A stretch of 64,000 bases of DNA from Symbiodinium kawagutii (GCA_009767595.1 VSDK01023953.1:169230-233229), one strand, 5' to 3'; counted from the stretch's first letter, positions 44,366 through 56,391 are shown. Notes: generated by a model not told the origin, from the letters alone. A program made the numbers and translations.

Positions 44366-44589
44366 GATTCTGCTCACGTTTTGTTCTGCGGATGCCAGGC
44401 CGTTTGGAGCTACCCCCGGCAGCGACTTTGCAGAAACGAAGCACGAGCAAGCCGCGGCGAGTCTTGGTCTTTCCTATGAAGGACTCAATTGAAGCATAGT
44501 CTTCTCTGAATTCAAACATAGCTGCTGCGCCCGGTACAGGATGCTACAGGATGCTAGTGTTGAAATGCAATGAAGCAAACCAGCTCTCG

Positions 44590-44864
44590 CGGACTGCAAA
44601 CAGCTCATGCTGGAAGCAAGTCCAGGAGCAACGGATGAGGAAGCAATTATCGCCAGTTCCAAAGCCAAGAGGCGCATTTCCATTAATTATCAATTTTGGA
44701 ATTTTCGAGCTCCAAGTGAGTTGAGTTATGACTTCACACAACCCTTTCAGAACGAGTTTGAGCACCAAAGACTGGTCACAAAATACGCGATTCCTCACGT
44801 GACAAGGTTCCCAACAAGGCCCATTTGGATGTCTGCTGAGTTTCCGTTGATGTTTTCGTAACTT
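44590..44864 (+). CDS. Candidate exon(s) of an unknown protein
   Basis: The open frame from about 44590 (ATG at 44607) to TAA reads ADCKQLMLEASPGATDEEA, IIASSKAKRR, ISINYQFWNFRAPSELSYDF, TQPFQNEFEHQRLVTKYAI and onward. The part before position ~44680 is the stronger; AAGAG|GCGCAT could be a GC donor. Not recognised. Confidence 0.4.
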
Positions 44865-45098
44865 GCTCCACTGCTTGAGGCAAGGTGCTGTGGCTGCCAC
44901 CCCTGCGCCAAGTGTTGGCTCCGCATGCCAGTAGACAACTTAGACACGTGCTTCACGCGCTGCGTGATTTGTATAATCTGAATCAGCTGTTGCATTTTGT
45001 GAATGGATTTAGATGAAATGTAGATGAAATATTGAGAACATGATTTGTTTTTCAGATGAGAAAATGTGATGTTTTTCAATGTTTCTTCTTTTCACCAG

Positions 45099-45376
45099 GC
45101 GTGTTGCCACTGGAGAGACGCAATCGTGGGCCGGCACCAGAGCCTGGCGAGGAAAGCCATGGCCTTGCGACTATCCCCAGTGGCGCCGGCAGCTTGGGCA
45201 GCGGTGCCGGCTCGTGGGGGCCTCAAACTGAGAAACGAAAGGAAGGAGAAGACAAGGAGAAGACAAGGAGAAGACAAGGAGAAGACAAGGAGGAGGAAGG
45301 AGGAAGGAGGAAGGAGGAAGGAGGAGGGAGGAGGAGGCAGAAGGAGGAGGCAGAAGGAGGAGGAAGTCCAAAGTAA
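45099..45376 (+). CDS. Candidate exon with low-complexity charged tail
   Basis: After TTTTCACCAG the frame reads (GV)LPLERRNRGPAPEPGEES, HGLATIPSGAGSLGSGAGSW, GPQTEKRKEGEDKEKTRRRQ, then a purine tract encoding EEGGRRKEEGGGRRRQKEE-like repeats before TAA. The first 45 codons look like true coding; the GGAGGA tract may be a read-through of intron repeat. Confidence 0.45.
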
Positions 45377-45420
45377 GGAGGAGGAGGAAGGAGGAGGCAG
45401 AAGGACCCAAAGGAAGGCTC
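45236..45420. repeat. AGGAGAAGACA / AAGGAGGA purine tract
   Basis: Four copies of GGAGAAGACAA followed by AAGGAGG repeats; nearly all purine on plus for about 180 bp. Such tracts can form triplex (H-DNA) structures. Confidence 0.85.
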
Positions 45421-46832
45421 ATTGTGTAACATGAAAGGTCCATTGCACTTCCTCAGTTCTGAAGGATTCTGTTTGCAGTCTGAAGGAGTTTAAGCATTCT
45501 GAAGGATTCAGCTTGGATTTGGATTCTGAAGCTTGGCAGGTCAAGTGAGATTGCGCCCAAGTGATGCCATGAAAGTAAATCATGAGAGCTGCATCATGCA
45601 GATGGCGACTTTGCCGAAACTTTTGCCAATTAAATCTACCAATTGATCAAAACATATCAAAACTGTTTGAAGAACGTTATCTAAAAACCATATCATGTTA
45701 TCCACTTAATTTTCCAGTTTACTCATTGATGATTGATGATAAAGAATTATCATACAATCTTATCCAACTAAATGCACATCCTGTTTGAACATCTTGATCC
45801 TTACTTGGTTTTGCGAACCAGGATTTGGTTGAGGCCAGCAGAGCTCATGGTACTAGGATGTTCTGAATCTTCTTTATCCCACATACGACTTCACCTCAGC
45901 TTTTGTTCCTCACAAGAATCACACAACTCCCGCAGTGGCATAATTCAATCGCGAAGCTATGCTAGCGCAAACTCTTTTCGAACGAAAGCATTCGGGTCAA
46001 TACGGTCCAATGTGCTTTTGCGCATCAAGCAGAAATGCCGGTATTCATGACGGCACTGTTCTTGGGCGTTGAGCGAGTGGCTACTTGCTGTACAGGTCTG
46101 TCCAACCTTCTCCTTCACAAAATTGAAGGAACATCAAATCATGCTCGCCTGATCTCGCCTGACAGAAAACGTTTCGTATCGAGCGCTAAATTGCTGAGTT
46201 CCACATGGGAGGAAACTCTGCAGCAGCAGCGTGTTTCATGGATGTTTCATTTGTAGGTCATAGCACTTCTCCGCAAGTTTCTGAGACCCAAACTTAAGAC
46301 ATCTTGAATCGTTCTTGATCCACCATGCAGACAACATGAAAGCTCAGAGTAAGCAGGAAGAGATAATCATAGGCACTTGCTCAGCTAGTTTGCAGTGATG
46401 AAGTATACAACTGGAGATCCGCAAAGAAATTTGGGTCAATCCCAAACGTTGGCCTATCTGCCATCGGCAAAGCCAAGCAGCACCATGGTTGACGTCAAGG
46501 TGCTACGCGCTTTCGATTCTGAATCCTGCGGGATGCTGCATCTACGCTAGGAATCGCTACGATGATTTACCGGAATTGCATTTCACATTACACAACACAA
46601 TTTAGTCAAATTGCATACCATATGCTACTGGTAGGTGGTCACTGCACAGCATTCGGAGTAGCTCCTGATCTGGTGGCTCTGTTGGTTCTTAGTTTTTCAG
46701 AATGGTCCAAATTGTCACACAACCCATCAACCTTTGAGAAGTTCTTAGCATGTTGATCGTGAATATCCATTTATACCTTGCTAGGAACTGCATGTTTGAT
46801 ACCTATGGTCCCATAGCTGAGAAAGTCTCCAG

Positions 46833-49800
46833 GTGCGCATTAAAGATGGCTGTCGTGGTGGACGAGAACAGTTCACATGGAATTCCATCAAGGAGCAGGA
46901 GTTCAAGGACTGCCAAGTGGTATCAACCAATATTTACTGCCATTGAAGTGTTGTGAAAGCTAGTTCATGTTGTTTCACCATATGTGTGTAATGCGGTTTT
47001 CTTCAAGTTGATCAAAGGTCATCGTTCCAAATCGTCAGGATATCCTTGACATAGATCTGGTCACTTAGTTGACTTGATTGTAAAAGCTGCGAAGCCGAAG
47101 CAGTTTCTATCTTTGCCAATGAACTTTTGATGCACTTTCTCGGAGGATCGCGAGTCATACCTCGGCCAATCAACCAAGGTGCGCCTTTAGATTGACCTGT
47201 TTTGCTTTTTGCCAAGATCCACCCTTCTTAGGATTTTAGGATTGCTCAAGGGGATGCTCAAGGGGATGCTTAGGGGAATCCTTAAGGGGATGCTTAAGGC
47301 GGACCCAAGGGGATGCTTAGGGGCCTTAAGGATCGACCAACACTTGTACCCAGGGATGCCCAGGGTAAGACCTCCACAAAAGCCTGGACATGCGCAATGC
47401 GCTCCACTGCAAGACATTTATACACGTGCAAATATAGTGAATGATAATACATATATATATATATATAATATAAATAATACATATATATATATGATATATA
47501 TATATTATTTTCTTTCTGAATTTGATTTCTAGCATACTCTTGCATGTATTCCAAACAATTCCCAAATAATATTGTTTTTCCTCTCCTTTTTTCCAGTCGG
47601 GCTTCAACTTCAGCAACTGTTTGTGGACTCCTTCTCGAGGTTGGCCAGATGGGCAAGTTTGGAAAGTACTACTTGCACGACTGGTATGCAAGAAAACGTG
47701 ATACGACTGCGACTTGGCATGATGAACAATATGTTATGTTTTTAGGATTTTTTTTAATACATGTACTGTCATTTGCTTGGATTGAAATCATTTAACAAAA
47801 ACAGAGTGCTTTAGCAAACAAATATGCATACAAAGTCCTTGTCTACTCTTTGCAAACAACTACCTCTCCTTCCTTCTACAATCTTCTGCATTTGCGTCCT
47901 CTCCTTCCAGGCGAGCATTGCTGAAGAGCGAGGTGCTGTGCAGGTGCACAACTCTGAAGCAGTGTCAGGTGTCAATCTGAAGGAAGTTTCAATTGAATTC
48001 AATGTATTCTCAAGTATTATGATTTGAATAATTTTGACTCACTTGGCTTCGGGACTAAGAAATTGCATCTGAGTCTCAAAGAACGGAGCTAGACCTCTGA
48101 GCAATTCTCATGGGTAGGGCAGGGACAAATCTTGTCTCGCCAAATGTAAGGTCTGCTATCGCTCCTTTCGACATTTTAGTTAGATTTGATTTTTGAGTTG
48201 TCTCGTTGTCATCGATGTAGCATATGTATGCATATGTAGCACCACTACGCATCACTTGTCTCTTGCCATTTTGTCCACAGGCGTACGAAGAAGAGTTGAT
48301 GCAGGAGGTCGAACTCGGCAATGCGTTTGTCTTGCACGGACTTGCAACATGGACTTGCAACAGGTTACGGTAATCAAAAGGACAGGAACTCAAAGAGGTA
48401 CCGGCATTTTTTCCACAGGAACTCTCCCGGCCTAGTGGCTTTTTGTGTTCTGATATTATTGGCAAGCCATTCATTGCACGCAATATTATTGTGAAAGTAA
48501 TGTTTCAAGAGCTTCTCCGCTTATCTGTTCATCGATTGTTTGCCTATGTTTGAACATAAAAATTGTCCTTGCGACCGCAATATTAGAATCCGTGCGAATG
48601 GACTTGTTTTCTTTACTGCCTGTTGTTTTGAGACAGAGGTTTTCTCGTTACAAAAGGTTGCACTGTGATGCTCAGTTCTCCTTTTCTCTCGTTTTTGATC
48701 TCGTTTGTTCTTTTTGATGTACTAGAACTTCTTGGAAACATCGACTAAGATGACTAAGCTTTCCAACGACAACAAGAGCAGAAACCAAGTGTGGGAAAAA
48801 CCTATATTTAGAAAGCCCAGAACTCATAGGCACCAGGGGAAAAACGGACCCTTTCTGGTGAGGAAGGGCAGAATAGCATTACTTTGCTATGACTTTATGA
48901 ATAGAGCACTTCATTTCAATATATAGTTGCTATATGTTGCTATATGTTGCTATGCTTCAATCATTGCTCTATCTTCATGCGATGCATCATTGCTTTGTAG
49001 CGTGCCTTAAATCAGGATTCGCTTGCCACAAAATGACATGCCGCCAGACCAAGACCTGTCCCTGTGAGGCGCTGGGGCTGAAGCCAAAGAAGCTTTTGCT
49101 GGCGAAGAAACAGATGAACGAGGAGACAACTTGACACAACTTGGAGACAGAATTCAGTTGAGATGAGTATAGACTATCAGTTGGAGACTATACTGCAGAA
49201 TTATTGAGTTGAGATGAGTTGAGTTGTTTTCTTTTTTGATGTGAGTTCATGAGACTTAACGAGACAATCCAAGCACCCCGGAGGTGTTTGATGGTACAGT
49301 TTGGCATGTCAATGTCTAACAGAAACAATTCCCAAGCAGAGCATGCTTCGCAATGTTCCGCATGTTTGCCAGGAGGAACTCAAGGACACAACTTTATGCA
49401 GTCGACGAGAGTTTTTTTGACAAGTTGTGCGAATGCCTTGCATATCCTTGTTGAGACTGGATTTGCGAATGCTTTGCACTATATAGTTTCGAATTGAATA
49501 ATTAGAACATATTGAAACATATTGAATGAATCATTGCAAGGACAGGCTGCGATAGCTCCGTACCACATTTACTCATATTTCGCCAGCAGGAGTTCCTCAA
49601 GTTCAAAAAGAATGACGAAGGCCGAGAGGCCTGAACTTTCTTCACAGCTTGGAATACCTTAGCTTTATCTTGATTCCTTGGTAGAATCTCGAATCATTTT
49701 GCAGTTTCTCACCAGGGCCGCTGAGTCGCTTGAATTGTTCATCCTTTCCATGCCTTTTCATTCTTCTCCACTTGCCCTTACCCCTTGCTTTCTGCAACTT

Positions 49801-50077
49801 CTTCCTTTCCTCTTTTCCTTTCCTCTTTTCCTTTCCTCTTTTCCTTTCCTCTTTTCCTTTCCTTTTTTCCTTTCCTCTTTTTCTTTCCTCTTTGCTTTCC
49901 TCTTTCCTTTCCCCTTCCTTCCTTCCTTCCTTCCTTCCTTCCTTCCTTCCTCTTTCTAATGCTTACCCTTCCTTTTTTTTCCTCTTTAGTGTGCTTTCAG
50001 AGGTAGCTTGGTAGCGTTGTGACATCAAGGCCATGGGACCGCAGAAAAAGGTCATGAGAAACGAGCTCGGCGAAGAG
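46833..50077 (+). CDS. MMTAG2-family (PF10159-type) gene, eight micro-exons
   Basis: Eight small exons join in one frame into a protein like multiple-myeloma-tumour-associated protein 2 (human C1orf35). Exons: A 46833-46916 (GCRGGREQFTWNSIKEQEFK), B 47146-47178 (DRESYLGQSTK), C 47640-47699 (VGQMGKFGKYYLHDWYARKR), D 47911-47943 (ASIAEERGAVQ), E 48281-48307 (AYEEELMQE), F 49069-49122 (ALGLKPKKLLLAKKQMNE), G 49590-49628 (EFLKFKKNDEGRE), H 50030-50077 (AMGPQKKVMRNELGEE). The order GGR.QF.W, R-E-Y-L-G-S, P/VG, WY, E...ALG follows the family N-terminal domain, recalled from knowledge. All junctions are phase 0. Donors are GT except C (GA), F (GA) and G (GC). Exons A-C carry the conserved core; the exact 3' end of A is least certain. 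The family is nuclear and poorly characterised. Start exon not found; the C-terminus lies downstream. Confidence 0.8.
47229..47335. repeat. 15-bp AAGGGGATGCTTAGG-type repeat in an MMTAG2 intron
   Basis: Six to seven diverged copies of CTCAAGGGGATG / TTAAGGGGATGC lie just downstream of exon B. Confidence 0.8.
47447..47508. repeat. TA-rich microsatellite
   Basis: Runs of TATATA separated by AATAATACA, in the intron before exon C. Confidence 0.9.
49795..49955. repeat. Pyrimidine tract: TTTCCTCTTTTCC and TTCC repeats
   Basis: About five copies of CTCTTTTCCTTTC followed by ten TTCC units. Located in the intron between exons G and H. Phe/Leu/Pro-rich ORFs in three frames are artefacts. Confidence 0.9.
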
Positions 50078-51355
50078 GTGCAACCGATCTTCCAGATCGA
50101 TTCAAGGATACTTCAGATATCCTCAGATACTTCAGCAGGTGTTTCTGGTCTCAACATAACTCGATATCACAACTGCACGCAAATTGAAGCTTTTTTGAAT
50201 TTTTTGCTTTAAGTGGGGACACTTGATGACTGGAAGCCTCGGCTTTGGGTAAGTTATTCAGATCAGCAAAAATCGTACGGCCAAAATACAAACCCTTCTA
50301 CGTGCCGCAATTGTGAAAGTCGATTGATTCTTATTGATTCTTTTCAATTTCAAAGTAATTCCAGGACCCCGCCCAAACCTATTACAGATTTTTAGAGTGA
50401 AATCGAACGTATGTCACATACAAGATTCCGTCAAGATCATCGTTGATAGCATATATGTATATATAAATATATAAATGGCAGATCAGTGGAGAGACCCTCA
50501 GAGACGGAACTGGCACAAATCCCTGTAAACTCAACAAACTTGTTAAACTTGAAATGCAGACAAGGGATAACTTTTCGAGAGTATAGAATATGGATTCCTG
50601 AAAAAACATGATAAAAGAAACTGGTGGGCACACTAGCTTTCACTCTGGTTTGTATTGTAGATTACATAGAACATCTCCAAGGGGAAGCTTCGACGCAACA
50701 CATTTGAGCGTCGTTTCGGAAGGATGGGTTTTCTGTGTCCTTTCTGATGTGATCCTAGACTTGATTCTGAAGCTGCATGTGATTCCTGATGATTATGCTG
50801 CACAGTGCTGTTTTGGTGTGCATGTGCTGTCCCTATCCTACTGGTAAGATCTGGTCAGTATTGGAATGCCACCTTTTCATACATTATGTGTATCCTTCAT
50901 GGAGGTTGACCTCAATTTGTTATTCACACATTTTCAAGCTGGTCAAGTCAAGCAGGTAGCACGAAGTTTGTGCCAAACAACAGATCAGGTTTCATGAAAC
51001 TAACATGCTACAAGACCGTTGCGATGACCTGATCACTGTGCAGGTAGTTACTAGCAATGAAGACCAGATGGCACAAGCGGTCCGAGATGGCACTCTCAAG
51101 GGTTTGGGGTGGGTACCTTGGAACAGAGACTGAGCAGATGCTGTATGTTCCAATGAGCAGAAAATTAAGAAATTACTTCGATTTAGAATGAGAGTACCAA
51201 GAGATATCAAACAAATCAGAGAGCAACTTGCAAATGATCAAAGGAACTATTTGTTCCTTTACACATAATAATTGAACTATACAGTTGACTATACAATCTC
51301 TACAAAATCTATACATACTTATTTTATTTTTTTGTGTTCCACATGTTTGGGTGCT

Positions 51356-51520
51356 ATGAAAGCTGCACCTGGCTGGCGTGCCTCTTTGCTGAGGTTTGCA
51401 TCACATCGTGATGCAAAACTCGAGAGGATCAAAGCCCAGACCCTTGGAACGGTGCGCAGCTGTGCGCTGCCGCGGGGTGCTGTGGCCTGGAGAATCCTTG
51501 GGGATGGTGAAACTTGTTGC
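51356..51520 (+). CDS. Candidate exon or gene start
   Basis: From an ATG: MKAAPGWRASLLRFASHRD, AKLERIKAQTLGTVRSCALP, RGAVAWRILGDG, with a GT donor option (GATG|GTGAAA). The frame stays open to 51619. Basic, protein-like, perhaps an N-terminal targeting region. Not recognised. Confidence 0.45.
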
Positions 51521-51810
51521 ACTTGTTGCACTTGGCAAGTTGCATCCTGTTTTGGCCACATGCTTGCACAAAGATTCTTCGACACAGAAAGTCTCGATTG
51601 GAAGATGATGAGAACATGAAGATCTGACGGCGAACTATAGAACAGAGTTAAGACCAGGCTGAAATCACAGTAGGAAGAAAGTAAACAGAGCGTACACGAG
51701 CGTACCGATTGATACGGTAAATATATGTATTAAATGATAAGTGTGTGTATGTAAATCACGTAAATATATGTATAAATTTTGATGGCTCTTTTATGTTTGC
51801 AATTCTACAG

Positions 51811-51871
51811 TGAAGCAGTGCCAGGAATCCGAGCTGAAAGGCCTGAAGGAGCTTCCCAAGGAGAGACATCA
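51811..51871 (+). CDS. Candidate micro-exon
   Basis: Acceptor TTCTACAG, frame KQCQESELKGLKELPKERH, donor CATCA|GTGAAG. The alternative frame (SEAVPGIRAERPEGASQGE) is also open, so the frame depends on its neighbours. Confidence 0.4.
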
Positions 51872-52143
51872 GTGAAGAGTGGCTGTTTGTTCGGTTTAAG
51901 TAAAGCCAATCATGTCCTATTTGTTAATCAATTAATGCAGGTTACTTCCGGTCTATTGACTAGAGCTATTAAGCAGTCAATACTTTCTAAACTTTGCCAC
52001 TGGTGGGATTTGGTGGGACTCGAAGCAGCTTTCCAGACCATGCAAGTGATATGTAAGAGACACCTTGACTGGCGTGTTGATGCGTGTTGCTTTGCAGAAA
52101 TGTGTATTCGTGCAGTAGGCGTTGTGGAATGTACATGAACCAT

Positions 52144-52245
52144 TCATGTAAATGAATGGAGATGAATGTACACGAATGTTGCAAATGAATGTAGATGAAG
52201 GTAAGTGAATGCAAGTGAATGTAAATGAATGTAAATTGATGTAAA
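52144..52245. repeat. GTAAATGAAT 10-bp degenerate repeat
   Basis: Eight to nine copies of ATGAATGTA(A/G/C) with single-base changes. Confidence 0.8.
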
Positions 52246-52477
52246 TATGTACGGCATCAAGTAGGATACCGAAGTAGAGAGAGAACAGATGAGAACAGTA
52301 AACTAACTGTTACACATGAGAAAACGAGAGAACAGCAAACATTAATTTGAAACATGAGAAAAGTAGAGAGTTCACATATATACAATTCTAGTTCACATAT
52401 AGTTTATTCCTCTCAAATATAATAAACAACGATGAAACAATTCAAATGTTTGAAGATTTCAAAGATTCCATTGGGAG

Positions 52478-52522
52478 GCTCCGATCAAGGGCGAAGTGAT
52501 GAAGCTGGAAGTGAAGTCCGAG
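52478..52522 (+). CDS. Candidate micro-exon
   Basis: Acceptor TTGGGAG, frame APIKGEVMKLEVKSE, donor GAG|GTGCAC. Fifteen codons, phase 0 at both ends. Not recognised. Confidence 0.45.
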
Positions 52523-54162
52523 GTGCACATAGAAAAGCATGATGCAAGTTGTGGTTGCGGGAAAATAAATGTTGAATTATGACATGATTGATAAATATTG
52601 AAATACTATGGTAATATACAGTGATGACATGATATATGTTTTTTTTATTTTTTTGTGAGATACACGCTACTGTATCCCTTATATAGGCAACCATGAATAT
52701 GTGTAGCAAGTGTATATTCCATTTGTGGAATGTGATAAATTGGCTTTTTCTGAATCCAGAGTGGCAGAAGACTTTGGGATGCCTCTGAGCATCCAGGAAT
52801 GATACAATACGATACAAGCTGCAAGCTACAGCATGATCATAGTATGATTGGTATGTGCTTCGATGCTCCGAAAGTATCATGATGATTGCCGCGGACGTCT
52901 CAGATGTATTGCTGGTCAAACAACCCCCGATTTGTCAGTGTTTGTGGTCATTTGTCCTTGCCGATGATATGTGAAAAGAGCCCCTTTTGGATTCTGATCA
53001 CAATTCAAAAGAATCACCCAATGTTCTGATGGCATGGTGACATTGTGTAGATTCACACCAATGTTGTAATGTGAATCTATACATTGACTTTCTTCATGAT
53101 GCCTCTTTGTGTGTGTCCGAAGCAAAGGTGAAGACTGAAATCGAGACTACACCATCAGGCCGTCAGATGACTACAGACCACTTTGCAGCATGAATAGCTT
53201 CAGGAAGTGGCGCATTTGCAAAGCTTGTTAATCTAGAACTTCCTTTACCAAACTGCAAGATTTCCTTAGCAGTGAAGTCAAGCAAATGAATTGACTGAGC
53301 ATGACAGCCAAAGTATCCCCCGATAAGGTATGTAACTTTTATGTAACCTTGAATTTGCGCTGTCAGATTTGCAAGCCCATATAGAGTGGAATGGAGACTC
53401 AGCCTTTGCCCAGGACCGTCAAAGATCGAGCCAGAGGTGTGGTGCACAGTGTGGGTTCAGCTCACCATGGGTTTTTTTACAACCGTTTTGGCAACGGGAT
53501 CAGTTGGGAGGACTCAGTTGGAATCATCTTGATGTCTAAGCAGACATGTGGTGCGCATTCGCATTGATGTGCACGAGAGTTGCAGCTTTTAAGGCAGCTT
53601 GTTCCTTGGAACTTGCAGCATTTCTGCAGCTGTTCAGGGCTTGCAGGAGGCATAGGCCTTTTCGAAGTTCGTAGACTCGTAGAGTCGATTTGAAACAAAA
53701 TTCTCCAATTGTTTGGTCATCACAACTGACACAATTTGCAGGCAAAAGAATTTACGTACGTACAATATCATGATACAATATGATGCAGGGGTGTTGGTCA
53801 ATGCCAATACCAATGGGTAGAAGAACCCTGACAAATACATGACATGTGACATATCAGTTTCAGCTTCACCATGTTCATCCTTACAGTGTCTCATCATGCT
53901 TTAACCTTCAGCCATATTCGAGATTTCAGCAATGGCTGGAGTCTTGCCCTGAGCTGTGATTGTCAGACTTCACACTTTTGCTCAAGAATGAAAGCAATTA
54001 AGCAACTTCAACCCTTCGATGACATGACATTTGACATGATGATTGCGAATTTTTTCTGTACCTTTTTTGATTCTGGCTTGATTGCACAAATAGCCCAAAT
54101 CCGGATCAAAGGGCAGCACGCCCGAGTATGTACGACGTACATGCTTTTGGGATGTTTTGGGG

Positions 54163-54285
54163 ATGTTTTAGGGCTTGGCTTTAAGGTTTAAGGGTTGGAA
54201 GTTTAGGGTTTTCGGGTTTAGGGAAACACTGTGTCTGCGCAGTGAAAATGCACTATTCCGCGCAGGGTTTAGGGTTTACGGTTTT
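54163..54285. repeat. Degenerate TTTAGGG telomere-like repeats
   Basis: TTTAGGG, TTTAAGG, TTTAAGGG, TTTAGGGTTTTCGGG and TTTAGGGTTTACGG words recur within about 120 bp. TTTAGGG is the known telomere unit of dinoflagellates and plants. Arrays are short and imperfect, so this is interstitial. Confidence 0.65.
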
Positions 54286-55274
54286 GGATAATGTGATTCT
54301 TAGTGTTGCAGTTCATCTTTATATTCATGTTGTTCATGGTATTGATGGTGATGAGGACAAGCATGTTCGCCCACGAAGCAGCATTTCGCTGACATTCGAA
54401 AATGCGCAAAACACGGCGCCTGCACAGTCAAAACACACTTCCCAAATACTAAATCAACATCCTCGGTGAAAGGAGCCTTGAAGAGTCTTTCGCAAGCACA
54501 CCGGGAAAGACGGACTCGATGCATTGCCTCTCGCTCTTTTTTCCTTCACGATCTCGAACACGGACATCCAGTGACATCCACTCGCATTTACTTAAGCTCT
54601 CACTATCTCTTACACTCTCGCTTTCCCCCATGACTCATGCAGTCACATTCTTGCACTTGTACATTGACATGACTCTCTCATTCTGTCTGACATCCCGTCG
54701 TTTTTGTCATTTTTTCCATCCTCTGTGTGCACGTAATCTCGCACATTGCGTGTCGGTCTCTCATTGTCTGACCTTGAAATCCCAGCAGCAGAGATGAGCA
54801 AGGATGTATTCCAATGATTCCAGGTATTGGATGCACTGGAAGATATAGGAACTAAGAGAGGGTGCTGGAGGATATCAGAAAAATGACAGTGATGGTCGTG
54901 ATGGCTGTAGTGCCAGAGGGGAGGCTGTGAATGTGAATTACTCGTACTGCAAGAGTCAAGGCAGGAGGAAAGGTAGAAATTGATACAAAGTGCATCAAAG
55001 TGCTTTCTTTTTGCAAGTCTCTGCGCTTGGGGGTGTGAAATGTTTGGTTTTGAAGGTGTGTCAAGGGGTGTTGGTGTCTTCTAAAATAAAGCTTTTTGTC
55101 AAAAACCTGTGATGCCTTAAGAGAGCAGTGGTGTGAAGAATGCCAGCTTGATTGCTTATGAGATTAAGATAGATTATGCGCAGTAAGATGGATTAATTAA
55201 GACTTCTTCTTTGAGTCACCTTTGGCTCGGCACTTTCTGTCACCTTGAGCTAGATAGCTCAAGAGACTCAACGG

Positions 55275-55335
55275 AGAGAGAGAGATAATGAGGGTAGAGA
55301 GGGAGAAAGAGAGAGAGAGAGGGGGTGAGAGAGAG
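55275..55335. repeat. GA-rich microsatellite
   Basis: GAGAGAGA runs interrupted by GGGGGTGA and AATGAGGG. Confidence 0.85.
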
Positions 55336-55561
55336 AGGAAAAAGGAAGAAACAATGAGAATATATGAGAATAGTGTGAAGAAATTGTCAAAATAGTATAG
55401 ACTTAATAGAGAATAGAACAGAGAGAGAGAAAACAGCTGGGGATGCTCCAGAGAACCAGTGAGCTCAACGAAGAGGCGGCTCAACGGGGAGGTAACAGAC
55501 TGGTCGAACAACAGAGAACTAAAAGAAGAGATGGAGAACACAGGAGACAAATCGGAGACAA

Positions 55562-55605
55562 ATGAGTTAAGCTCATTTTGACAAATTCCATGTAGCTTAA
55601 CTCAT
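55562..55605. repeat. Perfect 12-bp inverted repeat with 20-nt loop
   Basis: ATGAGTTAAGCT (55562-55573) and AGCTTAACTCAT (55594-55605) are exact reverse complements. Located 33 bp upstream of the exon at 55638. Confidence 0.8.
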
Positions 55606-55637
55606 GAATAAAGTGATCATGGTTGGTGAACGGTTGC

Positions 55638-55792
55638 CTCAAACACGATATTGCGAAGACCAAGAGCGAAGAGAGACAACACGAGAGAAGCCGTTAGACC
55701 CACAGACCATCAGAAACTGCATGACCCAAATGGATTACCCTGAGCTTCTGGAACATCGCTACCCCGAAGATCATTTTGTCAACGATCTCTAG
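55638..55792 (+). CDS. Exon of an unknown protein
   Basis: The frame reads PQTRYCEDQERRETTREK, PLDPQTIRNCMTQMDYPEL, LEHRYPEDHFVNDL and ends at TAG. Charged and hydrophilic, strongly protein-like. The acceptor may be at GCGAAG (55659), giving a slightly shorter exon. Not recognised. Confidence 0.6.
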
Positions 55793-56202
55793 ATGTGTTT
55801 CGAACCACATCGGCTCGAGGACGCTATGCCATCAAGCAGTAAAGGCACTTCCGACTTCGGTTTTTGTTTGGGCATTCTTTAGAAGAGTTCCTTTGACTCT
55901 TTGACTTAGTAGTTCTGTGAAAGCCTGAACGTCGGACAGGCATGTTTGTGCATCTCGATCATTTTGCTTGTTGCATGGGGAGTCCTATATTTTGATTGGA
56001 AGAACCACTTATGAGGAATTATGAGGAATCAGGAAACTTTTGAAACTTGATGAAAGATGTGAAATAACACGCGCATAGTCGTGTGGATCAATGCGAGTGC
56101 TGATTTTGCACTGGGAAACCCCACTTAGTTGGCAAGTGTATGCAACTTAAGCACGTGTAATTCTCTGCAATTACCTGCTCATTGACTTGCTGGCTTTGGC
56201 AG

Positions 56203-56391
56203 TCGGCAACTCCTCCCATACCTTGGGGCAAGCGGACAGGTGTGCAGTTCTTGGTGATTGCCCTTTCTAGCGATGATGCTGAGCACAGATGGAAGGCCTG
56301 GCAAGCCGCTTACAGCAACAAATTTGCAAAGACCTTTGGACACACAATTGACAAAGTCATTGACAATCAATGCTTCTTCCAGTCATTATGA
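56203..56391 (+). CDS. Exon of an unknown protein
   Basis: After CTTTGGCAG the frame reads SATPPIPWGKRTGVQFLVIA, LSSDDAEHRWKAWQAAYSNK, FAKTFGHTIDKVIDNQCFFQ, SL and a stop. Mixed hydrophobic/charged pattern as in a folded domain. Not recognised. Confidence 0.6.
   Translation, partial: SATPPIPWGKRTGVQFLVIALSSDDAEHRWKAWQAAYSNKFAKTFGHTIDKVIDNQCFFQSL

Larger units (their letters stand above)
52523..55637. other. Mostly no gene recognised
   Basis: Short ORFs only. Notable content is the TTTAGGG-like patch (54163-54285), a GA-rich tract (55275-55335) and a 12-bp-stem inverted repeat (55562-55605), each listed separately. Confidence 0.4.

Noticed and set aside
49678-50014. Three overlapping Phe/Leu/Ser-rich ORFs resembling membrane proteins
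   Set aside because: They come from the TTTCC/TTCC pyrimidine tract, which is intronic to the MMTAG2-like gene.
55197-55550. Ser/Leu/Phe-rich minus-strand ORF
   Set aside because: Translation of the GA-rich microsatellite complement.
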